Shown here piece after piece: positions 18,279 to 26,961 of a stretch of 64,000 nt of DNA. The notes under the pieces are model-generated. The model had not been told where the DNA came from. It did no database searches and saw nothing but the letters and a program-made list of their open reading frames with translations. The DNA is taken from assembly GCF_900188165.1 (NCBI RefSeq), contig NZ_FZOS01000009.1:94861-158860 (forward strand). The letters are read 5' to 3'. The translations under genes were made by a program, and so were the position numbers. Numbering within the stretch: position 1 is the first letter of the stretch; each line of letters starts with the position of its first letter. The stretch is from Edaphosphingomonas laterariae (GTDB taxonomy: Bacteria > Pseudomonadota > Alphaproteobacteria > Sphingomonadales > Sphingomonadaceae).

Positions 18279-19769
18279 TTAGGCCGCGCGGAATTCGCAT
18301 AGCCGATAGGCGTCGCGCTGGTGCGAATCGGGGAACAGCGCCTGCCGCGCGCGCGGCCAGGCCACTCCGTTCGCTGCCCTGATATCCGCAGGGCAGCGAT
18401 TGCGCGTAATCAGCATCATGCGGTCGCGCCCCTTTGCAGGATGGGACGGCAGCGACCGGATCGCCGGAGCAAGCGTCAGCACACGGCGCGCGGTTTCGTC
18501 CATGGCCATGCGATCGGGCGCCTCGGCCGTCCAGGCCGATGCCGTTCGCTCAATTCGGCTAAGGTCAAAACTCCTGGCGAATGCCACCGTCACGGCATTG
18601 ATGGCCAACATTGCCAACACGGCAGCAATCAGGAGCCGACCGCCAGCCAGCCAGCTTCGCGCACCTAGAACGCCGATAATCGCCGCGCCACAAGCCGCAA
18701 CCGGCAAGAACATCCGTGGCTGCGGATCGACCGCCAAGGCATAAGCCAATCCACCAAAATAAGTTGCGCCGGCGAGCAGCAGCCACAATGGCGCCGCGCC
18801 AACCATGCCGCCGGGCGCTATGTCCCGGCGATGCAACATGACGAGGGCAAGCGCCGCCAACAACGTCGGGCCGATGGTCGGGTCGAACAAAAGGTTGAGC
18901 AGGCCGTCGATCGTCCAGTGGACGTGAATTCCCATCGCCCGGTGCCAGTTGCTAATAAATTCCGGGTTGAACAACGGGCTACGGGTCAGGTCGACACCGG
19001 GCGGCAGCGCGGTCGTCGGCAGCTTGCTATGGCCCATTGCGAGCGACCAGCTATGCGCCGGGTTGCCGGTCGCCAGCCAATAGCCGCCAGCCTCGAGCAT
19101 CAGCAGCACCAGCCAGCCGCCGATCATTGCTGGCAACAACCGGCGTTGCCCGCCCGCCCACAACGCGACGGCGAGGATCGGCATCAACACGGCGGTCGTC
19201 GTTCGGCTCAACATCGCAAGCCCTAGCAACAGTCCTGCTGCGACGCCCCAGCGCCGGTCACCGCCGATCGTTGCCCTGTCCAGACAGAATAACGCTGCCA
19301 TCACCCAGCCGAATTCGACGATGCCGACGTTGAGTGCAAGCAACTGGCCACCAAATGTCGGCGTCGCGACCAGCACAAAGGCGGCAATCCCTGCTGCCAT
19401 TGGTCCGAATCTGCGCCCCACGATCGCAGTGAAAGCGAAAAGGCCGATCGCCCCGTAGAATATTGGCGTCAGCCATAATGTGGGGCGCGATTCGCCGAAC
19501 AGCGCAATGGCGCCAGCCGTGGGAAGGGTCATCGGCAATCGCGCGGCCCAATGGGTTTCCGGCAGGCAGAAACCATGGGCGACGATGCAACGCGCCGCCT
19601 CCAGATAGTGCCAATCGTCACCGCCGCCGCCGATATAGCCGACGTGGTTGATCAGGCCGAGCAGCAGGGCCAGTGCCAATGCGGGGAGAAGCGGCCACCC
19701 CACCGGGGAACTCGCATCCCCGCTATGTATCGGTGCGGCAACAAGAGTTTGGCGTGGCTGATGATTCAC
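18279..19769 (-). CDS. GT-C type membrane glycosyltransferase (ArnT/PMT-like)
   Basis: A 496-residue polytopic inner-membrane protein with about ten to twelve hydrophobic segments. The first periplasmic loop holds GGGDDWHYLEA with the Asp pair at residues 51-52, the catalytic motif position of GT-C enzymes that use polyprenyl-phosphate sugars. The RLPMTLPTAGAIALFG segment and later aromatic-rich loops fit the same class. The acceptor, either a lipid or protein glycan, is unknown. The start is GTG (19769). Compared with its neighbours the gene uses more A/T at third codon positions, which suggests later acquisition or low expression. It sits between thrS and hisN. Confidence 0.75.
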   Translation of the reverse strand: MNHQPRQTLVAAPIHSGDASSPVGWPLLPALALALLLGLINHVGYIGGGGDDWHYLEAARCIVAHGFCLPETHWAARLPMTLPTAGAIALFGESRPTLWLTPIFYGAIGLFAFTAIVGRRFGPMAAGIAAFVLVATPTFGGQLLALNVGIVEFGWVMAALFCLDRATIGGDRRWGVAAGLLLGLAMLSRTTTAVLMPILAVALWAGGQRRLLPAMIGGWLVLLMLEAGGYWLATGNPAHSWSLAMGHSKLPTTALPPGVDLTRSPLFNPEFISNWHRAMGIHVHWTIDGLLNLLFDPTIGPTLLAALALVMLHRRDIAPGGMVGAAPLWLLLAGATYFGGLAYALAVDPQPRMFLPVAACGAAIIGVLGARSWLAGGRLLIAAVLAMLAINAVTVAFARSFDLSRIERTASAWTAEAPDRMAMDETARRVLTLAPAIRSLPSHPAKGRDRMMLITRNRCPADIRAANGVAWPRARQALFPDSHQRDAYRLCEFRAA

Positions 19770-19815
19770 GCGACCATGCCTATCGCGAATCCCCGCCAGC
19801 GGCTACGGCAACAGC

Positions 19816-20583
19816 ATGATCGACGCCGACATCGCTCTGGCCCACCGCCTCGCCGACGCTGCCGGGGCGGCCATCCGCCCCTATTTCCGTGCCCGTTTCG
19901 AGATCGAGACGAAGGACGATGCCTCGCCCGTCACCCAGGCCGATCGTGCCGCCGAGGCCGCGATTCGCGCGATTCTGGAGGATGAGCGCCCGGCCGACGG
20001 CATCATCGGCGAAGAATATGGCAATGCCCGCGAAGGCGCCGACCGGCTCTGGGTGCTCGATCCGATCGATGGCACGCGCAGCTTCATCGCCGGGCGCCCG
20101 ATCTTCGGCACGCTGATCGCATTGATCGAAGGCGGCGTGCCGGTGCTGGGCGTGATCGACCAGCCGATCAGCGGCGAACGCTGGATCGGCGCGACGGGGC
20201 ACCCGACCCTGCTCAACGGCGTGCCTGCCAGCACCCGCGCCTGCGCGCGCATTGCCGACGCGCATCTTGCCACCACTGGCCCGCGCCTGTTCACCGATGT
20301 CGAGAAAGCGGGATTCGATCGCCTATCGGATGCCGCACGCGATACGCTGTGGGGTGGCGATTGCTACAATTACGCGCTGCTCGCGTCGGGCCATCTCGAT
20401 TGCGTGGTGGAAGGCGGCCTCAAGCTCTACGATCTCGCAGCGCTGGTCCCCGTGGTCGAAGGCGCCGGTGGCGTCATGCGCGACTGGCAGGGCCAGCCAC
20501 TGACCCGCGACAGCGACGGCCAGGTGATCGCCGTCGGCGATGCCGCCCTGCTCGACGCGGCACGATCGCTGCTGATCGGCTGA
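19816..20583 (+). CDS. hisN: Histidinol-phosphatase, inositol monophosphatase family
   Basis: A 255-residue metal-dependent phosphatase. It has the GEEYG motif (residues 66-70), the metal and catalytic signature LDPIDGTRSF (81-90) and the second metal block LWGGDCYNYALLASG. The GTRSFI and GGDCYNYALL sequences are those of the HisN subgroup, which dephosphorylates histidinol phosphate in histidine synthesis, rather than inositol monophosphatase proper. No other his biosynthesis gene is nearby. The start ATG lies 46 bases from the divergent glycosyltransferase. Confidence 0.85.
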   Translation: MIDADIALAHRLADAAGAAIRPYFRARFEIETKDDASPVTQADRAAEAAIRAILEDERPADGIIGEEYGNAREGADRLWVLDPIDGTRSFIAGRPIFGTLIALIEGGVPVLGVIDQPISGERWIGATGHPTLLNGVPASTRACARIADAHLATTGPRLFTDVEKAGFDRLSDAARDTLWGGDCYNYALLASGHLDCVVEGGLKLYDLAALVPVVEGAGGVMRDWQGQPLTRDSDGQVIAVGDAALLDAARSLLIG

Positions 20584-20591
20584 ACGGCGCC

Positions 20592-20698
20592 TTAGAGCAG
20601 TTTCCGATCCGATCTGCGTCGGCTCGAATGCTCTAAGCTCTTTGTTGACCGCGCTTTCCGGGTCAGCAGGTGATTCCACCTGCCTGGAAAGCGCTCTA
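20592..20698. repeat. Two-hairpin intergenic repeat, copy A
   Basis: About 107 bases between the convergent hisN and asmA genes. Hairpin 1 has TTAGAGCA (20592-20599) with TGCTCTAA (20629-20636). Hairpin 2 has an outer stem GCGCTTTCC (20651-20659) with GGAAAGCGC (20686-20694) and an inner stem GCAGGTG (20666-20672) with CACCTGC (20677-20683). Related copies are at 45792-45895 and 63803-63907 and a partial one at 14643. The last bases, CTCTAG, supply the stop codon of the AsmA gene. Confidence 0.85.
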
Positions 20699-22819
20699 GC
20701 GCCCGTCCGGTCGCCCGCTGCCGACATCCTTGCGCGGCTTGCCCTTGGTGGTGCGTTGCGCGGTCGCCTGCGCGCCTGCCAGCACCGGGCCGCAGGCCGC
20801 CGCTTTGGCATCGCCGACATCGACGAAGGCCAGCACGGCCGCCGGCGGCGTCACCAGCGCGGCGAGGCCGATCCCCGCCCCGCCCCGCGCCAGCAATTCC
20901 GGGCTGATGATATTATAGCCGGGCCGCGCGAAATAGCCGTTCACCGCCACCGGCGACTGCGCCGAAAACAGGCTGAACTTCTTGCTGTCGGCGCGGAAGC
21001 GGACGTCGAGCGATTCGTCGCGAAAACTGAATCCGCCGCGCCCGATCATCACATTCTTGCGCGTGTCGATCAGGATCGGATCGGCCGCCGCGATGCCTTG
21101 CCGCACCGTGAAGGCGATCAGCCCGCAATTGATCTCGACCGGCTTCTTCAGCTTGTCCTCGAACATCTTGGTGATGAAGGTTCCGATATCGAGTTCGGAC
21201 AGCTGGATGTTGCGCGTCCACAGGCTACCGGCGGGCAGGATGATGGCGATGCGGCCATCCGCCGTCGCCAGCGATTCATGCACGGTTTCGCCCCGTCCCT
21301 TCAACTGCGCGCGCGCCTTCAGCACGCCGCTGGTGCCCGATTGCTCGACGCCCCAGCCCTTCAGCAGCCGCGCCATCGGCGTCGGCGCCAGACGGATGTC
21401 ATAATCGGTCAGCACCGGCCGCACGCGGGCGTTGATCGCGATATCGGAGGCGAGATGCCCGCCCGCGAGATCGAAGCTGAGCGGTGACAGCCGAAGCAGG
21501 CTGCGGTTCAGGTCCAGCGTCAGCGCGACATTGGATACCGGCAGATTATCCGCCCGGATGGTGCGGACGGCATAATCGACATGGGCATCGAACCCGCGAA
21601 TCGCATCGATGCGCAACGGTGCGTCGGGCAGCACGCGGGGCGCGCCGTTCACCTGGCGGAGCGCGCCCGCCTTGCCCTCGGCCGCCAGCCGTTGCGGATC
21701 ATAGCCGACGAACGGGCCGATATCGATGATGTCCACCTTTTCGGATCGCAGCACCGCATCGATCCGCAGGCGATCGTCGGGCATGGCGATATCCATCCGG
21801 CCGGAAAGGTCGCTGGCGCCGAATCGGCCCTTCAACCCGGTGAAACGCCACACGCCATCGTCGCGGGTCACCGCCGATGTCATACGATAGGCACGCGTCT
21901 CGGGAATCGCGACGCCCATCAGGTCGAACAGATGCGCCAGATTGTCGCCGCGCACCGCCAGCCGCAGATCGGCGCCGTCGATCTGCGTCGCCGCCGGCAG
22001 CGTGCCCGCAACGTCCATCACGGTGCGCATCCCCTCGGCATGGAAGGTCAGCCGGTTGCGGCCGCCGCCCACCGTCTCGTTGGGCGAAAGCAACGCGCCC
22101 GAAAGCATGAACGGCCGGCCGCGCAACGTGCCCCGGCCGGCGAAGCGCACGTCGTTCGCCACGCGCGTTTCGGCCGCGCGGATCGCATCGACGCGCACAT
22201 CCGCGGCCAGCCGCATCCGGGGATCGCGATAGCGCACCGTCGTGCCCCGAATCGTCGCGCTGCGGATCACCGGCAGGTCCAGCGGCTCGCCCTTCCGCGC
22301 CGGATCACCCAGCGTCCAGCTATTGTGCCGCCCGGTTCGATCCCATTCGAGGTCGAGATGGCCGTCGGCAAGGTCGAGGCGATGGATCCGCCGGGTGCCG
22401 AACAGGAAAGGCAGCGTTGCGCCATCGAGCTGGATGTGGCGCGCCGTGAACAAATGGCGCTCGCTCGTCCAGCCGGGGTTGGCCACGCTCAGCCCCTCGG
22501 CCACGAACCTGAGGTCGATCGGATTGAAATAGAATTGAAAATCGCCGGCAACGCGCACCTCGCGCTCCGCCGTGCTGCTCGCCAGCCGCTCGAATGTCGG
22601 CTTCAGGAATCGGCCCTTGGTGACGAACAATATCGCCCAGGCCAGCAGGATCAGCCCGATCAGCGATGCCAATATCGCCACGCCCGCCGCCAGCGCGGTG
22701 CGCACAGGGGGCGTGCGTACGGTGGATTGCCGGGATGTCTCGACCGGCCTCGTCGCCCGATTCGCCGCGCGGTCGAGCGCGGCGAGATCGACGAAATCGC
22801 TGGAATCGCGATCTGCCAT
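20696..22819 (-). CDS. AsmA family protein
   Basis: A 707-residue protein with a cytosolic N-terminus of about 40 residues, one membrane helix (about 41-67) and a very long periplasmic beta-rich domain. This is the plan of AsmA-like proteins, thought to form bridges moving phospholipids between membranes. The N-terminal periplasmic block RFLKPTFERLASSTAEREV and the C-terminal block with NIQLSELDIGTFITKMFEDK (in part) fit the family. The basic tail TKGKPRKDVGSGRPDGR is poorly conserved, and the TAG stop lies inside the end of repeat copy A. A hairpin just before the ATG may hide the ribosome-binding site. It follows ppa on the same strand. Confidence 0.85.
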   Translation of the reverse strand: MADRDSSDFVDLAALDRAANRATRPVETSRQSTVRTPPVRTALAAGVAILASLIGLILLAWAILFVTKGRFLKPTFERLASSTAEREVRVAGDFQFYFNPIDLRFVAEGLSVANPGWTSERHLFTARHIQLDGATLPFLFGTRRIHRLDLADGHLDLEWDRTGRHNSWTLGDPARKGEPLDLPVIRSATIRGTTVRYRDPRMRLAADVRVDAIRAAETRVANDVRFAGRGTLRGRPFMLSGALLSPNETVGGGRNRLTFHAEGMRTVMDVAGTLPAATQIDGADLRLAVRGDNLAHLFDLMGVAIPETRAYRMTSAVTRDDGVWRFTGLKGRFGASDLSGRMDIAMPDDRLRIDAVLRSEKVDIIDIGPFVGYDPQRLAAEGKAGALRQVNGAPRVLPDAPLRIDAIRGFDAHVDYAVRTIRADNLPVSNVALTLDLNRSLLRLSPLSFDLAGGHLASDIAINARVRPVLTDYDIRLAPTPMARLLKGWGVEQSGTSGVLKARAQLKGRGETVHESLATADGRIAIILPAGSLWTRNIQLSELDIGTFITKMFEDKLKKPVEINCGLIAFTVRQGIAAADPILIDTRKNVMIGRGGFSFRDESLDVRFRADSKKFSLFSAQSPVAVNGYFARPGYNIISPELLARGGAGIGLAALVTPPAAVLAFVDVGDAKAAACGPVLAGAQATAQRTTKGKPRKDVGSGRPDGR

Positions 22820-22836
22820 GAGGGGCTAAACCCCTC
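22820..22836 (-). promoter_or_regulatory. Hairpin directly before the AsmA start codon
   Basis: GAGGGG (22820-22825) and CCCCTC (22831-22836) pair perfectly around a five-base loop. In the mRNA the hairpin ends at the base before ATG 22819 and includes the only purine-rich stretch that could act as ribosome-binding site. Confidence 0.5.
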
Positions 22837-22852
22837 AGGCGTGGTCACTGTT

Positions 22853-22872
22853 CCCCTCCCGTCTGGGAGGGG
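22853..22872. terminator. Hairpin between ppa and asmA
   Basis: CCCCTCCC (22853-22860) and GGGAGGGG (22865-22872) form a perfect 8-bp stem with a GTCT loop, directly after the ppa stop. No T tract follows, so it may be an mRNA-stabilising or attenuating hairpin rather than a full terminator. Confidence 0.45.
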
Positions 22873-22880
22873 GACAGGGT

Positions 22881-23429
22881 TCAGGCGGCCGACTTGGCCT
22901 TGTCCGCCTTATAGGCCTCGATCGCTTCGAGGATGATCTGCTTGGCTTCGGCGGCATCGCCCCAGGCGCCGATCCGCACCCACTTGTTGGATTCGAGATC
23001 CTTATAGTGGGTGAAGAAATGCTCGATCTGCTGCATCACGATCGCGGGCAGATGCTCGCGCTCGTCCACCTTCTCATAATAAGGGAAGGTCGCGTCCACC
23101 GGCACGGTCAGCAGCTTCTCGTCGCCGCCCGCTTCGTCTTCCAGCTTCAGCACGGCGATCGGGCGCACGCGCACCACGCTGCCGGGGATGAAGGGCGAAC
23201 GCGCGATCACCAGCGCGTCGAGCGGATCGCCATCGGGCGAAAGCGTGTGCGGCACGAAGCCGTAATTGGCCGGATAGCGCATCGGCGTGTGCAGGATGCG
23301 ATCGACGAACAGCGCGCCCGACTTCTTGTCGAACTCGTACTTCACCGGTTCGCCGCCAACGGGCACCTCGATGATGACGTTCAGGCTCTCGGGCGGATTA
23401 TCGCCCGTCGGAATCAGTTCGATGTTCAT
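22881..23429 (-). CDS. ppa: Inorganic diphosphatase
   Basis: A 182-residue soluble family I pyrophosphatase. The family start IELIPTGDNPPESLNVIIE (in part) is followed by KYEFDKKSGALFVDR, YPANYGFVPHT and the metal-binding signature DGDPLDALV. The pattern of acidic residues and the length fit the hexameric bacterial enzyme, which pulls biosynthetic reactions by hydrolysing pyrophosphate. ATG 23429 begins the family start; the frame extends to 23465 but those codons look non-coding. It is divergent from hisS. Confidence 0.95.
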   Translation of the reverse strand: MNIELIPTGDNPPESLNVIIEVPVGGEPVKYEFDKKSGALFVDRILHTPMRYPANYGFVPHTLSPDGDPLDALVIARSPFIPGSVVRVRPIAVLKLEDEAGGDEKLLTVPVDATFPYYEKVDEREHLPAIVMQQIEHFFTHYKDLESNKWVRIGAWGDAAEAKQIILEAIEAYKADKAKSAA

Positions 23430-23516
23430 GGTGCGGCGCAATAGTCCCCCTTTGTGACGGGTCAAGCCGCATCGACCGCTTTTTTCCGGCCACGAGTTGT
23501 TCTAGGGCCGCGGCCC

Positions 23517-24764
23517 ATGACCAAGATCGTCACGCCCCAGGCCATTCGCGGCACCCAGGACATGCTGGGTGAGGATGTTCAGCGCTTCGCCAAGGTGGTC
23601 GAAACATTCGATAAGGTGCGCCGCCTCTACGGCTTCGGCCGGGTCGAGGTGCCCGTGTTCGAAGCGACGGCGGTGTTTGCGCGCTCGCTCGGCGAAACCA
23701 CCGACGTGGTGTCGAAGGAAATGTATTCCTTCGAGGATCGCGGCGGCGATTCGCTGACGCTCCGGCCGGAATTCACCGCCGGCATCTCGCGCGCCTTCCT
23801 CACCAATGGCTGGCAACAGCATGCCCCGCTCAAGGTGGCGACGCACGGCCCGCTATTCCGTTATGAACGGCCGCAAAAGGGGCGTTTCCGCCAGTTCCAC
23901 CAGCTCGATGCCGAAGTGATCGGCGCGGCGGAGCCCGCGGCGGATGTCGAACTGCTGGTCTTCGCCGATCAGTTGCTGCGCGAACTGGGCGTGGCCGACG
24001 GCGTCACGCTGACCCTCAACACGCTGGGCGATGCCGAAACGCGCGAAGCGTGGCGGACGGCGCTGGTGAAGCATTTCGAGGCGCATCGCGATGCGCTGTC
24101 CGAGGAAAGCGTCGAGCGGCTGGCCAAGAATCCGCTGCGCATCCTCGATTCGAAGGACAAGCGCGATCGCCCGGTGGCCGATGCCGCGCCGGTGATCGAC
24201 GATTATCTGTCGGCCGAAGCCGGCGCCTTCTTCGATGCCGTGCAAAAGGGCCTGCAGGCGGCCGGCGTACCCTATGTCCGCAACGGCGCGCTGGTGCGCG
24301 GGCTCGATTATTACCGCCACACCGCGTTCGAATTCATCACCGATCGGCTGGGCGCGCAGGGCACCGTGCTCGGCGGCGGCCGCTATGACGGGCTGATCGA
24401 GGCGCTGGGCGGCCAGCCCACCCCCGCGGTCGGCTGGGCGGCGGGAATCGAGCGGCTGGCGATGCTGATTGATGCACCGGCTGCCGAAACGATCGCGGTC
24501 GCGGTCGTGCCGATGGGCGCCGCCGCCGAACTGGCTGCCACCGGCATCATCGCCGATCTGCGCCGCGCCGGCATCGCCTGCGACATGGCCTTCAAGGGCA
24601 ATATGAAGAAGCGGATGCAGAAGGCCGATGCCAGGGGCGCCCGCTTCGCGGTCATCATCGGCGATGACGAGCTCGCCCGGGGCGAGGTCGCGCTCAAGAA
24701 TCTCGTCGATGGCACGCAGCAGAATGTCGCGATCCCTGCCCTCGCGCAGGCGCTGGCCGGCTGA
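23517..24764 (+). CDS. hisS: Histidine--tRNA ligase
   Basis: A 415-residue class II synthetase. Motif 1 region is [20 protein letters not shown], and motif 2 is seen as [19 protein letters not shown]. The histidine-specific block is [15 protein letters not shown], and motif 3 is [14 protein letters not shown] with [12 protein letters not shown]. The C-terminal anticodon-binding domain begins near [12 protein letters not shown] 23517 gives the normal family start [11 protein letters not shown]. The TGA stop overlaps the prfA start by one base (TGATG), which suggests coupled translation with the release factor genes. Confidence 0.95.
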   Translation: MTKIVTPQAIRGTQDMLGEDVQRFAKVVETFDKVRRLYGFGRVEVPVFEATAVFARSLGETTDVVSKEMYSFEDRGGDSLTLRPEFTAGISRAFLTNGWQQHAPLKVATHGPLFRYERPQKGRFRQFHQLDAEVIGAAEPAADVELLVFADQLLRELGVADGVTLTLNTLGDAETREAWRTALVKHFEAHRDALSEESVERLAKNPLRILDSKDKRDRPVADAAPVIDDYLSAEAGAFFDAVQKGLQAAGVPYVRNGALVRGLDYYRHTAFEFITDRLGAQGTVLGGGRYDGLIEALGGQPTPAVGWAAGIERLAMLIDAPAAETIAVAVVPMGAAAELAATGIIADLRRAGIACDMAFKGNMKKRMQKADARGARFAVIIGDDELARGEVALKNLVDGTQQNVAIPALAQALAG

Positions 24765-25849
24765 TGGTTTCCATCCCCCCCGCGCGGATCGCGCAGATCG
24801 AGGCCCGGCGCGATGAATTGCAGGCGATGATGGCGCGCGGCGATCTCACCGCCGATCGCTTCGTCGCCGTGTCCAAGGAATATGCCGAGCTGGAGCCGGT
24901 GGCGGCAGCGGCGGGCGAAGTGCGCCGGCTGCGGGCCGAACTCGCCAATCTCCAGCACATGATGGCGGACCCGGACGCCGATGCCGAGATTCGCGAGATG
25001 GCCGAGGAGGAATCGGCAGCGATCCGCGAACGGCTGCCCGATGCCGAACGCTCGCTGGCCGTCAGCCTGCTGCCGCGCGACGCGGCGGACGAACGCGCGG
25101 CGATGCTCGAAATCCGCGCCGGCACCGGCGGCGACGAAGCGGCCTTGTTCGCGGGCGATCTGTTCCGCATGTACCAGCGTTATGCCGAGGATCGCGGCTG
25201 GAAGGTGGAACTGATCTCCGCCAATGCGGCCGAACTGGGCGGCTATAAGGAAGTCGTCGCCTCGGTCACCGGCGCGGGCGTGTTCGCCCGGCTGAAGTTC
25301 GAAAGCGGGGTCCACCGCGTCCAGCGCGTGCCGGCCACCGAAAGCGGCGGGCGCATCCACACCTCGGCCGCGACGGTGGCGGTGCTGCCCGAGGCCGAGG
25401 AGGTCGACGTCCAGATCGACGACAAGGATCTGCGTATCGACGTCTATCGCTCGTCGGGGCCCGGCGGCCAGTCGGTCAACACCACCGACAGCGCGGTCCG
25501 CATCACCCACCTTCCGACCGGCCTCGTCGTCATCCAGCAGGACGAAAAGTCGCAGCACAAGAACAAGGCGAAGGCCCTCAAGGTGCTCCGCACCCGGCTC
25601 TACGAGCAGGAGCGCGAACGGCTGGCGAGCGCGCGGGCGGGCGAACGCAAGGCGATGGTCGGTTCGGGCGATCGCTCCGAACGGATCCGCACCTATAATT
25701 TCCCGCAAGGCCGCGTCACCGACCACCGGATCAACCTGACGCTCCACCGCCTGTCGGAAATTCTGGAAGGGCCGGGGCTGGACGAACTGATCTCCGCGCT
25801 GATCGCCGAGGACGAAGCCGCGCGGCTGGCCAATCTGGATGCCGCCTGA
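24764..25849 (+). CDS. prfA: Peptide chain release factor 1
   Basis: A 361-residue class I release factor that reads UAA and UAG. The stop-recognition tripeptide PAT is at residues 190-192 ([13 protein letters not shown]), which distinguishes it from RF2. The catalytic GGQ is at 234-236 in [19 protein letters not shown], the domain that hydrolyses peptidyl-tRNA. The N-terminal helical domain (to about 100) and [11 protein letters not shown] are as expected. It starts by one-base overlap with hisS and overlaps prmC by 11 bases; prmC encodes the enzyme that methylates Gln236. Confidence 0.96.
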   Translation: MVSIPPARIAQIEARRDELQAMMARGDLTADRFVAVSKEYAELEPVAAAAGEVRRLRAELANLQHMMADPDADAEIREMAEEESAAIRERLPDAERSLAVSLLPRDAADERAAMLEIRAGTGGDEAALFAGDLFRMYQRYAEDRGWKVELISANAAELGGYKEVVASVTGAGVFARLKFESGVHRVQRVPATESGGRIHTSAATVAVLPEAEEVDVQIDDKDLRIDVYRSSGPGGQSVNTTDSAVRITHLPTGLVVIQQDEKSQHKNKAKALKVLRTRLYEQERERLASARAGERKAMVGSGDRSERIRTYNFPQGRVTDHRINLTLHRLSEILEGPGLDELISALIAEDEAARLANLDAA

Positions 25850-26663
25850 AACCGCCCGCCAGGCGATCACGGCCGCATCCGCGCGCCTTTCCGCCAGCGA
25901 TACGCCCCGGCTCGATGCCGAGCTGCTGATGGCGCATGCGCTGGGGCTGACCCGCGAAGCGATGCTGCTCTGCCATCTCGATGCGCCGGCACCCGCCGCC
26001 TTCGCCGCGCTGGCGGATCGGCGCGCGCGCGGTGAGCCCGTCGCCTATCTCACCGGCCGGCGCGCCTTCTGGACGATCGAACTGGCGGTCGGCCCCGGCG
26101 CCCTGATTCCCCGCCCCGACAGCGAGACGCTGATCGAGGCCGCCGTCGAACATTTCGGCCGTCAGGGCCCGGCCAGCATCATCGATCTCGGCACCGGGCC
26201 GGGCACCCTGCTGCTCGCCGCACTCGCCGAATGGCCGGCGGCCACCGGGCTCGGCGTCGACGCGTCGGAAGCCGCGCTCGGCTTTGCCCGGCAGAACGCC
26301 CATGATCTCGGCATGGATGGCCGCGCCCGCTTCCAGCCCGGCGATTGGGCGAACGGGATCGACGCGCGCTTCGATCTCGTCCTGTGCAACCCGCCTTATG
26401 TCGAAACCGATGCCGCCCTGGCCCGCGATGTGGTTGATCATGAACCGCATTCCGCCTTGTTCGCGGGTGCCGAAGGGCTCGACGATTATCGCCGGATCAC
26501 GCCGATGCTCGGCCGGCTCATCGCCCCCGGCGGGCTGGCCGCGATCGAGATCGGCCACCTTCAGGCCCTGGCCGTCACCGCGCTGTTCACCGCGCAGGGC
26601 TTGCGCTGTTCGGTGCGGCAGGATCTCGCCGGGCGCGATCGTTGCATTCTCGTCCACGGCTGA
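25839..26663 (+). CDS. prmC: Release factor glutamine methyltransferase PrmC
   Basis: A 274-residue SAM-dependent methyltransferase that methylates the GGQ glutamine of release factors. The N-terminal helical domain contains [17 protein letters not shown] and [14 protein letters not shown]. The SAM-binding loop is [15 protein letters not shown], and the substrate-amide motif NPPY is at residues 184-187. All family landmarks are present. ATG 25839 lies inside the prfA reading frame, overlapping it by 11 bases. Confidence 0.95.
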   Translation: MPPETARQAITAASARLSASDTPRLDAELLMAHALGLTREAMLLCHLDAPAPAAFAALADRRARGEPVAYLTGRRAFWTIELAVGPGALIPRPDSETLIEAAVEHFGRQGPASIIDLGTGPGTLLLAALAEWPAATGLGVDASEAALGFARQNAHDLGMDGRARFQPGDWANGIDARFDLVLCNPPYVETDAALARDVVDHEPHSALFAGAEGLDDYRRITPMLGRLIAPGGLAAIEIGHLQALAVTALFTAQGLRCSVRQDLAGRDRCILVHG

Positions 26664-26736
26664 CGGCGGATCGTCGCACCGCACATATTTTCCCTTGGAA
26701 TCGGCTGCCCAAGCCACTACATCGGGCATCAGGACT

Positions 26737-26915
26737 GGGGGCTTCGTGAAGCATTAGGCTGTAAGAACCCCCGCCGACCCCCGATGGCTTTGCCGTGTTG
26801 TCCGCTGATGCGGCGCCGGTTTTGCGATAGGCGGTTGCACGCCGCGTGCGGCGTTGCGGCTGGCCTGCCGTGCCCTTCGAGGGCGGAAATCCGAAAGGTC
26901 CGGGGCGGGCCCGGA
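26737..26915 (+). other. Structured leader upstream of the DUF4167 gene
   Basis: The 298-base gap 26664-26961 has no credible gene. It holds four consecutive perfect hairpins: GGGGG/CCCCC (26737-26741 with 26768-26772) enclosing GCTTC/GAAGC; ACGCCGC/GCGGCGT (26839-26845 with 26848-26854); GCCCT/AGGGC (26872-26876 with 26880-26884) with a TCG loop; and TCCGGG/CCCGGA (26899-26904 with 26910-26915). It may be a regulatory 5' leader or a small RNA. I do not recognise the family. Confidence 0.5.
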
Positions 26916-26961
26916 TTGGGAGTGGCGACGAACGACCACCAGTGACGAAGGCAGCGAAACG

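Noticed and set aside
26664..26961. tRNA, tmRNA, SRP or RNase P RNA in the structured leader
   Set aside because: None of the conserved loops of these RNAs (T-loop GGTTCGA, SRP GGAAG loop, RNase P GAGGAAAGTCC) is present.
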